From JBARCX01 sp049794535 (GTDB lineage: Bacteria > Pseudomonadota > Gammaproteobacteria > Xanthomonadales > Rhodanobacteraceae): 14,685 nt of DNA. The translations under genes and the position numbers were made by a program. The stretch spans positions 1-14,685 of the forward strand of contig JBARCX010000037.1 of NCBI GenBank assembly GCA_049794535.1, read 5' to 3'. This document shows positions 1 to 6,022 of the stretch, piece by piece. The number at the start of each line of letters is the position of its first letter. Position 1 is the stretch's first letter. The notes beneath the pieces were generated by a model that saw only the letters and a list, made by a program, of their open reading frames with translations, was not told where the DNA came from and searched no databases.

Positions 1-451
1 GTACGTAATCAGGCAGACTGCAAACCTGATGACGCCGTTGCAGTGGACGGGCGGGCAGGCCGTTCCACTTGGATTGATCACTTCGAGCCGAAACTTGTGG
101 CCGAGTGCTTTGCCACGGGATTGTGGCGGTTCAATCGGCTGATCCTCATGCCGATCGAGAAGGGTGCTGCTAAGGCGCTGCAGAGGTCGCTACAACCTCG
201 TTGCCTGCAACTGCTCCGCACATATGGCGGATGTTCCATCTGGCGATGTTCTGCCAGGTCGCGCTGATCCGGACCCTTCCGGTTCGTCGCGTATATCGGC
301 GCCCTTGGGCCTGGGGCTGCCGTGAATGATTGGCGGAGACTAGTGGCGCTTTTTGCCGATGGCAAGTGCCTGAGTCGGTTGATTCACATTTCACTCACGT
401 TAACTTGACAACGTCATCGATTTATTTATGCGTTCGTTACGCGTTTGAATT
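1..451. other. Unassigned region, no supported gene
   Basis: No reading frame here gives a recognisable protein. Short frames overlap on both strands, none has a clear ribosome binding site, and their translations are rich in Arg, Ser and Cys, as expected of shadow frames. One minus-strand frame is open from about 189 to the left edge; part of it has a protein-like composition (it contains the peptide RGKALGHKFRLEV), but it lacks an ATG and has a stop at 190-192. It could be a decayed remnant or chance. From about 395 to 450 the DNA is clearly more AT-rich than its surroundings, as is common in an intergenic space. The region lies beyond the 3' end of ygfZ. Confidence 0.5.
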
Positions 452-1273
452 TCATGCCGGCCAACTCGTGCGCAAATCAATACGAATGCCGTTGTCAGTG
501 ACATTTGCGACGCCTTGTGCAACCTGTGATGCAATGTCGTCCTGCATCACGACAAGTGCCTCGACGAAATTATTTTCTTGCGTTGTTACATCGAGCACGC
601 GAGCAAGTTCACGATCACCGTGACGCAACACGGCGCCGGCATCTACGTGTTGCGACAACAAGACGTGATGCATGTGTCGCTTATGTCCGCCGCGATAGTG
701 CATGCGAGCGACAATTTCCTGGCCGGGATAGCAGCCCTTGTCGATAGCAACAGCTTGTAGTCGATGCAGCGAGAGCGCTGGCGGCAGGAGTTCATCCAGT
801 GCGGTTGGTGGCAACCAGGGCCAGCCGCTATGCAATTGTGGCTGGCGCCATGCATCGTCGCCGATCACGTTCGTGCCCAGCAGCATGCTGTGTGTGTCGC
901 AACCGAGACGGACGGTTGATGAGTTGGTGTCGACCGTGTTCAGTGGTTGAGACGGGCCGGTGCCGAGCATCCATGACGCTGGTGCATCAAGTGATACGCG
1001 TGAACGAAACACGAAGCGCCGCAGTGCATCTGCCATCGTCGCGGCATTGCCTCCACGCAATAGCAGTACAAGGTGCTCGTCGTTCAGGCGTGCAAGATGG
1101 AAGAGCGTGCGCACACGTCCTTGCGCATCCAGCCATGCACTGAATTGCCAATGACCATTTGCCAGCGACGTGACATTGCTGCTGAATTGGGATTGTGCGA
1201 ATGCAACGGCGTCGGGACCGTCGATCAGCACGATTTCGGCAGGGTGAGATGTCGGCATGGTGGGATCAGGCAT
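452..1273 (-). CDS. ygfZ: YgfZ-type folate-binding protein (Fe-S protein maintenance)
   Basis: This is a YgfZ/GcvT-like protein of 273 residues from the chosen start. The family signature K-G-C-Y-x-G-Q-E is present as DKGCYPGQEIVAR, with the key Cys at about residue 181. YgfZ proteins resemble the tetrahydrofolate-binding aminomethyltransferase GcvT and in E. coli are needed for full activity of several Fe-S enzymes; the Cys of the motif is essential there. The gene is divergent from the succinate dehydrogenase operon, whose SdhB subunit carries three Fe-S clusters, so the neighbourhood fits that role. The start is uncertain: in-frame ATGs occur at 1312, 1273 and 1258 and none has a strong Shine-Dalgarno. 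I chose 1273 (MPDPTMPTS...) because the conserved part begins shortly after it. Family assignment is secure; the exact folate chemistry is not known from sequence. Confidence 0.9.
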   Translation of the reverse strand: MPDPTMPTSHPAEIVLIDGPDAVAFAQSQFSSNVTSLANGHWQFSAWLDAQGRVRTLFHLARLNDEHLVLLLRGGNAATMADALRRFVFRSRVSLDAPASWMLGTGPSQPLNTVDTNSSTVRLGCDTHSMLLGTNVIGDDAWRQPQLHSGWPWLPPTALDELLPPALSLHRLQAVAIDKGCYPGQEIVARMHYRGGHKRHMHHVLLSQHVDAGAVLRHGDRELARVLDVTTQENNFVEALVVMQDDIASQVAQGVANVTDNGIRIDLRTSWPA

Positions 1274-1472
1274 GATTGATCGGGCGTAGCGATGTGAGAT
1301 GTGGGCGATCATTGCGATGCACAAGCGCCTTGGAGTCGTTCTAATGTCTCCACGTTGCCCTTACGAGGCATGGAGCAGGCTCTCTAGGGGTGGCGGTGCA
1401 ACACTTGGTGGCACATGTCAAAGGTTGTGCCGCATTGCCGCAAGTATTACGCTTTCGCGGCTTACTAAAACC

Positions 1473-1640
1473 ATGTCCGATACCTCCTCCCAAACTGAGA
1501 TCAAGCCCGGAGCCGCTGAAGCGGAACGTGCTGCCGTGCCCGCTGCGTCGGTGCCCGACAAGATTTCGGTCGAACAGCCGGCACCGGATCCCACGCGCTA
1601 CGGCGATTGGGAAAAGAACGGGCGCTGTATCGACTTCTGA
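1473..1640 (+). CDS. Succinate dehydrogenase assembly factor 4 (SdhAF4, DUF1674)
   Basis: This small gene encodes 55 residues. Its C-terminus reads DPTRYGDWEKNGRCIDF, the hallmark of the DUF1674/SdhAF4 family (R-Y-G-D-W-E...G-R-x-x-D-F at the very end). The first ~38 residues are low-complexity and rich in Ala, Glu, Ser and Pro, so probably disordered, as is usual for this family. In eukaryotes SDHAF4 (Sdh8) binds the flavinylated SdhA subunit before it joins SdhB, limiting oxidant formation; a similar role in bacteria is inference. It is the first gene of the sdh operon, 86 bases before sdhC. A longer in-frame extension upstream exists (no stop back to about 1299), but the ATG at 1473 gives a protein of normal family length. 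No strong ribosome binding site precedes it. Confidence 0.88.
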   Translation: MSDTSSQTEIKPGAAEAERAAVPAASVPDKISVEQPAPDPTRYGDWEKNGRCIDF

Positions 1641-1643
1641 TCT

Positions 1644-1669
1644 GCCGATCGGCGCACAACGTCGATCGG
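1644..1669. repeat. Inverted repeat between sdhAF4 and sdhC
   Basis: A perfect 10-base palindrome, GCCGATCGGC, lies at 1644-1653. Its CCGATCG arm (1645-1651) can also pair with CGATCGG at 1663-1669 across an 11-base loop. There is no following T-run, so it does not look like a terminator. It may form an mRNA hairpin that affects processing or the sdhAF4/sdhC ratio; that is speculation. Confidence 0.35.
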
Positions 1670-1726
1670 AAGGTGTCAGGAGTGGAGGCGGCAAGGGCAT
1701 TAGCGATTCCACCCAGGATAGCCGCC

Positions 1727-2122
1727 ATGGCAGACACGCGACGACCGCTCTCTCCTCATCTGCAGATATATAAGTGGCAAGTGCAGATGATGACCTCCAT
1801 CCTGCATCGCGCTACAGGCATCGCGCTGGCCGTTGGCACCTTGCTGGTGCTGTGGGGCCTGCTCTCGCTGGCTGCCGGCGAGGATTACTTCAATCAATTC
1901 AAGGTCTGCGTTGGCAGTCCAGTCGGCATGATCTTGCTGATCGGTTGGAGCTGGGCACTGTTCTATCACCTGTGCAACGGCATCCGCCATCTGGTGCAGG
2001 ACAGTGGTGCCGGTTACGCCATTCCTCAGTTCGTACGTTCAAGCTGGCTGTCGATCATCGCCAGCATCGTGCTCACCATCGTCGTCTGGGCGTATGTACT
2101 GACTGCCGGGGGTGCCGCATGA
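1727..2122 (+). CDS. sdhC: Succinate dehydrogenase cytochrome b556 subunit SdhC
   Basis: SdhC is one of two membrane anchors of respiratory complex II; it binds heme b and ubiquinone in the inner membrane. The 131-residue protein has the family opening RPLSPHLQIY, the quinone-site motif SILHR (Ser24 and Arg28, equivalent to E. coli Ser27 and Arg31) and the heme motif H-x4-IRH (His81, matching E. coli His84). Three membrane helices are visible at roughly residues 26-50, 66-90 and 107-127. The start at 1727 is preceded by AGGA at 1715-1718, eight bases away. A longer in-frame start near 1607 would add an Arg-rich segment overlapping sdhAF4 and is not favoured. The gene ends in an ATGA overlap with sdhD, implying translational coupling. 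Confidence 0.96.
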   Translation: MADTRRPLSPHLQIYKWQVQMMTSILHRATGIALAVGTLLVLWGLLSLAAGEDYFNQFKVCVGSPVGMILLIGWSWALFYHLCNGIRHLVQDSGAGYAIPQFVRSSWLSIIASIVLTIVVWAYVLTAGGAA

Positions 2123-2508
2123 GCGCGAAAGATCTGCAGAATCCGCTGAAGCGCGCGCGTGGCCTCGGCTCGGCGCAGTCCGGCGTTGGCCATTGGTGGA
2201 CACAGCGTGTCACTGCTGCCGCCCTGGTCTTGCTCGGCCTGTGGTTCGTGATCACCGTGCTCTGCCTGATGCATGCCGATTACGCTACTGCCCATGCGGC
2301 TGTGGCCAAGCCCTGGAATGCCATCCTGTTGATTGCGTTCGTGATCACTGTGTTCTGGCATGCCACGCTGGGCCTTCAGGTGGTAATCGAGGACTACGTG
2401 CACACTCGCTGGAAAGAAGTGGCCACGATGGTGTTGATCAAGTTCCTCGCGGTGCTGGGCACGCTTGCTAGCGTGCTGGCCGTGTTGCGCATCGCGCTGA
2501 CCCCATAA
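2119..2508 (+). CDS. sdhD: Succinate dehydrogenase membrane anchor subunit SdhD
   Basis: The second membrane anchor of complex II has 129 residues and three predicted membrane helices (about 32-52, 66-90 and 101-124). The motif H-A-T-L-G-L...E-D-Y provides the heme ligand His81 and the Asp92-Tyr93 pair, matching E. coli His71 and Asp82-Tyr83, the latter being part of the ubiquinone site. The N-terminal half carries the GVGHWWTQRVTA segment, typical of proteobacterial SdhD, just before the first helix. Its ATG overlaps the sdhC stop codon (ATGA), and sdhA follows after 19 bases. Sequence conservation of SdhD is low in general, but position and residues make the call firm. Confidence 0.95.
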   Translation: MSAKDLQNPLKRARGLGSAQSGVGHWWTQRVTAAALVLLGLWFVITVLCLMHADYATAHAAVAKPWNAILLIAFVITVFWHATLGLQVVIEDYVHTRWKEVATMVLIKFLAVLGTLASVLAVLRIALTP

Positions 2509-2527
2509 GACGCCGGAAGCTGAATCG

Positions 2528-4315
2528 ATGGAAGCCTACAAAGTCCAACAGCATAAGTACGACGTGATCGTGGTCGGCGCCGGTGGCGCGGGTCTGCGCG
2601 CCACTTTCGGCCTGGCCGAGAAGGGCCTTAAGGCCGCCTGCATCACTAAAGTATTCCCGACCCGCTCGCACACCGTGGCAGCGCAAGGCGGCATCGCCGC
2701 CGCACTGGGCAATATGGGCGAGGACGACTGGCGTTTCCACTTCTATGACACCGTCAAGGGTTCCGACTGGCTCGGTGACCAGGACGCGATCGAGTACATG
2801 TGCCGTGAGGCCATTCCTTCGATCATCGAGCTGGAACACTACGGCGTGCCGTTCTCCCGTACGGAAGAGGGCAAGATCTATCAGCGCCCGTTCGGCGGTA
2901 TGACCACGCATTACGGTAAGGGCACCGCACAGCGCACTTGCGCTGCGGCTGACCGTACCGGTCACGCGATCCTGCATACGCTGTATCAGCAGGCGCTGGC
3001 ACATGACGCCACGTTCTTCATCGAATACTTCGCGATTGACCTGATCTTCAATGAAGAAGGCGTCTGCCAAGGTGTGCTCGCGCTCGACATGAATGAGGGC
3101 ACCCTGCATTTCTTCCGCGGCCACGCGGTGGTGATGGCGACGGGCGGCTACGGCCGCGCCTACTTCAGCGCCACGTCAGCACACACCTGCACCGGCGACG
3201 GCGGCGGCATGGTGCTGCGTGCGGGCCTTGCGATGCAGGATATGGAGTTTGTGCAGTTCCATCCGACGGGTATCTATGGTGCCGGCTGCTTGATCACCGA
3301 GGGTGTTCGTGGTGAGGGTGGTTACCTGACCAACTCGAACGGTGAGCGCTTCATGGAGCGCTATGCACCGAATGCGAAGGATCTGGCCTCGCGTGACGTG
3401 GTCAGCCGTGCGATGACGATGGAAATCCGCGAAGGCCGCGGCGTCGGCGAGCAGAAAGATCATATCTACATCAACTTGATGCATCTGGGCGCGGACGTTA
3501 TTCACGAGCGCTTGCCGGGTATCGCTGAATCAGCGCGCATCTTCGCTGGTGTGGACGTGACCAAGGAGCCGATCCCGGTCATTCCGACGGTGCACTACAA
3601 CATGGGCGGCATCCCCACCAACTATCACGGCGAAGTCGTGCAGAAGAAGGGTGACGATGTCGATGCAGTCGTGCCGGGCCTGTTCGCCATTGGTGAAGCG
3701 GCTTGCGTGTCGGTGCATGGCGCGAATCGTCTCGGTTCCAACTCACTGCTTGATCTGGTCGTGTTCGGCCGCGCGGTCTCGCATCGCTGCGCTGAACTGA
3801 TCAAGCCGGATACAGCGCACAAAGATTTGCCGGCCAGCATTCTGGACAAGGCATTGGCTCGCTTCGATGGCTTGCGCAACGCCAACGGCAGCAAGCCGAC
3901 CGCGCAGCTCCGCCTGGAGATGCAGCGCATCATGCAGAGTGATGCCGCTGTGTTCCGCACGGGCACCACGCTGAAGGAAGGCTCGGAGAAGATCTCCGCT
4001 GTGCGCGAGGCGTTCAAGGATGTCCACGTCAGCGATCGCTCGATGGTATGGAACTCCGACCTGATCGAAACGCTGGAGCTGGCCAACCTGCTGGATCAGG
4101 CTGTTGCCACCATGCATTCAGCTGAGCAGCGTGAAGAAAGCCGTGGTGGTCATGCGCGCGAGGATTTCCCCGATCGTAACGACCACGAATGGATGAAGCA
4201 CACAATGGTAAAGGTCGACGAGGCAGGCAAGACCAGCTTCGACTTCCGCCCGGTGCATATGTACACCTTGACCGATGAGGTTGAGGTTGTGCCGCCGAAA
4301 AAGCGCGTTTACTAA
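2528..4315 (+). CDS. sdhA: Succinate dehydrogenase flavoprotein subunit SdhA
   Basis: This is the catalytic flavoprotein of complex II: it oxidises succinate to fumarate in the TCA cycle and passes electrons to SdhB. The 595 residues match the usual length. The dinucleotide fold VVGAGGAGLRA (residues 15-25) binds FAD. TRSHT places the covalent flavin ligand at His48. Active-site residues are all present by alignment with E. coli: His245 (QFHPTG), Thr257-Glu258 (TEGVRGEGG), Arg289 (ASRDVV), His356 (TVHYNMGG) and Arg401 (ANRLGSNSLLD). GGAAG-type Shine-Dalgarno (GGAAG at 2515-2519) stands eight bases before the ATG. Nothing is missing or broken. Flavinylation presumably needs SdhE, encoded just downstream of sdhB. 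Confidence 0.98.
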   Translation: MEAYKVQQHKYDVIVVGAGGAGLRATFGLAEKGLKAACITKVFPTRSHTVAAQGGIAAALGNMGEDDWRFHFYDTVKGSDWLGDQDAIEYMCREAIPSIIELEHYGVPFSRTEEGKIYQRPFGGMTTHYGKGTAQRTCAAADRTGHAILHTLYQQALAHDATFFIEYFAIDLIFNEEGVCQGVLALDMNEGTLHFFRGHAVVMATGGYGRAYFSATSAHTCTGDGGGMVLRAGLAMQDMEFVQFHPTGIYGAGCLITEGVRGEGGYLTNSNGERFMERYAPNAKDLASRDVVSRAMTMEIREGRGVGEQKDHIYINLMHLGADVIHERLPGIAESARIFAGVDVTKEPIPVIPTVHYNMGGIPTNYHGEVVQKKGDDVDAVVPGLFAIGEAACVSVHGANRLGSNSLLDLVVFGRAVSHRCAELIKPDTAHKDLPASILDKALARFDGLRNANGSKPTAQLRLEMQRIMQSDAAVFRTGTTLKEGSEKISAVREAFKDVHVSDRSMVWNSDLIETLELANLLDQAVATMHSAEQREESRGGHAREDFPDRNDHEWMKHTMVKVDEAGKTSFDFRPVHMYTLTDEVEVVPPKKRVY

Positions 4316-4325
4316 GTTACCGACT

Positions 4326-4332
4326 GGAGAGG
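4326..4332 (+). promoter_or_regulatory. Ribosome binding site that fixes the sdhB GTG start
   Basis: GGAGAGG lies five bases before the GTG at 4338. It decides that sdhB starts at this GTG and not at an upstream in-frame codon (around 4275) that would overlap the end of sdhA. Confidence 0.75.
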
Positions 4333-4337
4333 CAACC

Positions 4338-5123
4338 GTGGCAGAGTTCACGCTACCCAAGAATTCCAAAATCCAGCCGGGCAAGCATTACCCGGCGAAA
4401 GATGCGAAGAAGCCGCGCACGTTCCGCATCTATCGCTGGTCGCCGGACGACGGCCAGAATCCGCGCATCGACAGCTACGAGGTCGATCTGGCGGCATGCG
4501 GTCCAATGGTTTTGGACGCGCTGCTGAAGATCAAGAACGAGATCGATCCCACACTGACGCTTCGCCGCTCCTGCCGCGAGGGTATCTGTGGTTCGTGCGC
4601 GATGAATATTGACGGCACCAACACGCTCGCCTGCACCCGTGCCATTGAAGAGTGCGCTGCCGGTGACGTGAAGATCTATCCGCTGCCGCACATGCAGGTG
4701 GTGAAGGATCTGGTGCCAGATCTGACGCACTTCTATGCGCAGTTCGCCTCGATCAAGCCCTGGCTGCGTACGCAGAGCCCCGCGCCGGCCGACAAAGAGC
4801 GCTTGCAGTCGCCGGAAGACCGCAAGAAGCTCGATGGCCTGTATGAGTGCATCCTCTGCGCATGCTGCTCGACCAGCTGCCCAAGCTATTGGTGGAATGG
4901 CGACAAGTACCTTGGTCCGGCGATCCTGCTGCAGGCTTATCGCTGGATTGTGGACAGCCGCGATGAGGACACCGGTGCGCGTCTGGACGATCTGGAAGAT
5001 CCGTTCAAGCTGTATCGCTGCCACACCATCATGAACTGTGCACGCACGTGCCCCAAGGGTCTGAACCCGGCCAAGGCGATTGCGGAAATCAAAAAGCTGA
5101 TCGTGGAGCGTCGCTCGCCCTGA
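4338..5123 (+). CDS. sdhB: Succinate dehydrogenase iron-sulfur subunit SdhB
   Basis: SdhB carries electrons from the flavin of SdhA to the quinone in SdhC/SdhD. The 261-residue protein holds all three cluster motifs. The [2Fe-2S] motif is C-R-E-G-I-C-G-S-C with a distal Cys (79, 84, 87, 99). The [4Fe-4S] motif is CILCACCSTSCP (Cys171, 174, 177). The [3Fe-4S] site uses Cys181 and the later CHTIMNCARTCPKG block (Cys228, 234; Cys238 probably returns to the [4Fe-4S] cluster, by analogy with E. coli). The N-terminus has about 25 residues before the ferredoxin domain, slightly longer than in E. coli. Translation starts at GTG. The gene is followed 23 bases later by a strong terminator, so it closes the operon. 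Confidence 0.98.
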   Translation: MAEFTLPKNSKIQPGKHYPAKDAKKPRTFRIYRWSPDDGQNPRIDSYEVDLAACGPMVLDALLKIKNEIDPTLTLRRSCREGICGSCAMNIDGTNTLACTRAIEECAAGDVKIYPLPHMQVVKDLVPDLTHFYAQFASIKPWLRTQSPAPADKERLQSPEDRKKLDGLYECILCACCSTSCPSYWWNGDKYLGPAILLQAYRWIVDSRDEDTGARLDDLEDPFKLYRCHTIMNCARTCPKGLNPAKAIAEIKKLIVERRSP

Positions 5124-5146
5124 GGCGTAGCGCACGTACCTGACTG

Positions 5147-5178
5147 CATCGGGCTGCCTTGTGCAGCCCGATGTTTTT
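5147..5178 (+). terminator. Intrinsic terminator after sdhB
   Basis: A perfect 11-base-pair stem (CATCGGGCTGC at 5147-5157 with GCAGCCCGATG at 5163-5173) closes a five-base loop and is followed directly by TTTTT (5174-5178). This is a textbook Rho-independent terminator ending the sdhAF4-sdhCDAB transcript before sdhE. Confidence 0.92.
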
Positions 5179-5196
5179 CCGGGCCACGGATAGCCC

Positions 5197-5202
5197 TAGA
5201 CT
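5197..5202 (+). promoter_or_regulatory. Possible -10 element for sdhE
   Basis: TAGACT, four of six matches to the consensus -10, lies between the sdhB terminator and the sdhE ATG. No good -35 is found at the expected distance (the T-run of the terminator falls there). A promoter must exist hereabouts if the terminator is efficient, which is the main reason to note it. Confidence 0.3.
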
Positions 5203-5231
5203 GAACACACTTTCCCGAACTCTGCTCAACC

Positions 5232-5480
5232 ATGGACGAAGCCCGCATCAAACGCCTGCGCTGGCGTACCCGTCGAGGTACCCGCGAGCTCGATGCACTG
5301 TTTGGCGGCTGGCTGGACGAGCGCTTTGCTTCGGCCGATGAGTCGCAGCGGCAAGCCTTCGATGAACTGCTCGACGTGCAAGACCCCGATCTATGGGATT
5401 GGGTGATGGGCCATGCGCTGGCGCCACGTGCTGACTGGCAGGCGATTATTGATGACATCCGCACCCGCCATCGGCTTTGA
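5232..5480 (+). CDS. sdhE: FAD assembly factor SdhE
   Basis: SdhE is a small cytoplasmic protein that promotes covalent attachment of FAD to SdhA. The 82-residue protein has the diagnostic R-G-x-x-E motif (RRGTRELD, Gly16 and Glu19 at the same positions as in E. coli SdhE) near the start, followed by an acidic helical body ending in DDIRTRHRL. Length is normal for the DUF339/Sdh5 family. It lies after the sdhB terminator, so it is probably transcribed separately or only by read-through. No clear Shine-Dalgarno precedes the ATG. Its 3' end overlaps the next gene by 29 bases, an arrangement matching the sdhE-ygfX pair of E. coli (also called cptB-cptA). Confidence 0.93.
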   Translation: MDEARIKRLRWRTRRGTRELDALFGGWLDERFASADESQRQAFDELLDVQDPDLWDWVMGHALAPRADWQAIIDDIRTRHRL

Positions 5481-5886
5481 GTACCGGGTCTCGCGCCTGC
5501 CGTTGCGCATGCGGTTACTGATAACCCTGCTAGCCGTCGGTGCCATTCTTCTCTGCGGTTTATCTTTGTGGCTAAAAGCCCTGTTGATGCTGTTGGTGGG
5601 GGCGTGCTGGCTGTACGTAGTGCGTAAGTCGGATAGCCCAGTGACCGCCGCTGGCTGGGCGGGCGATGGTGCCTGGAGCCTGCATCGGGCGGATGGTGAA
5701 GACCAGCCAGCGAGCCTGGCTTCGTTCCGGGTATGGGGTGAATTCGTCTTATTGCGGTTGGTTACCGCCGAACGTAGTGCGGCGGTGTTACTGCTGGGAC
5801 CGGACAATAGTGACGCGGATATCCGGCGGCGCCTGCGCATGCGGCTTGCCGCCATGCCGGTAGACGTGCCAGTGTCTAAGCCTTGA
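5452..5886 (+). CDS. YgfX/CptA-like inner membrane protein
   Basis: The protein (144 residues from the ATG at 5452) has a short polar N-terminus ending FEYRVSRLPLRMR, a membrane hairpin of two helices (about residues 21-40 and 42-58), then a soluble C-terminal part with a Trp-rich beta-like stretch and a final LLLGPDNSDADIRRRLRMRL. This architecture, with the 'surface residue, two helices, W..., D...D...RR' layout, matches YgfX (CptA_toxin family), whose gene follows sdhE in E. coli. YgfX was reported to inhibit cell division proteins FtsZ and MreB as the toxin of a TA pair with SdhE; that view is disputed because SdhE is a flavinylation factor. The assignment rests mostly on context and layout, since sequence identity in the family is low. 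An alternative start at 5413 would lengthen the overlap with sdhE. Confidence 0.72.
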   Translation: MTSAPAIGFEYRVSRLPLRMRLLITLLAVGAILLCGLSLWLKALLMLLVGACWLYVVRKSDSPVTAAGWAGDGAWSLHRADGEDQPASLASFRVWGEFVLLRLVTAERSAAVLLLGPDNSDADIRRRLRMRLAAMPVDVPVSKP

Positions 5887-6022
5887 ACTGCTGTCATCGT
5901 TGCCACTTCGTGATGCATCAGGCACTCTGCCGCCGCGGCGCGGTCTCAGGAATGCCCTGATCATCGGCCACCCTCTGCATGTCCGGGCGGCAGCCCACCG
6001 ACCTTTCACAAGCGACCCGCCC

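Noticed and set aside
1607..1726. Longer sdhC with 40 extra N-terminal residues
   Set aside because: It would overlap sdhAF4, has Arg-rich non-conserved sequence, and the ATG at 1727 has a good AGGA site and the standard SdhC N-terminus.
2468..3124. 218-codon minus-strand frame opposite sdhA
   Set aside because: Antisense to the conserved FAD domain of SdhA, with no motif or ribosome binding site seen.
4353..5135. 260-codon minus-strand frame opposite sdhB
   Set aside because: It mirrors the whole of sdhB, whose cluster motifs are all intact; the translation has no family features.
5232..5886. sdhE-ygfX as a toxin-antitoxin defence module
   Set aside because: SdhE carries the flavinylation motif RGxxE and lies beside the sdh operon, so a metabolic assembly role is better supported than a TA system.
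5900..6022. Longer lolC/E start upstream of 6023
   Set aside because: The extension begins with a non-ATG codon, is Pro/Arg/His-rich and precedes the normal MFRPLELFIGLRY start of the family.
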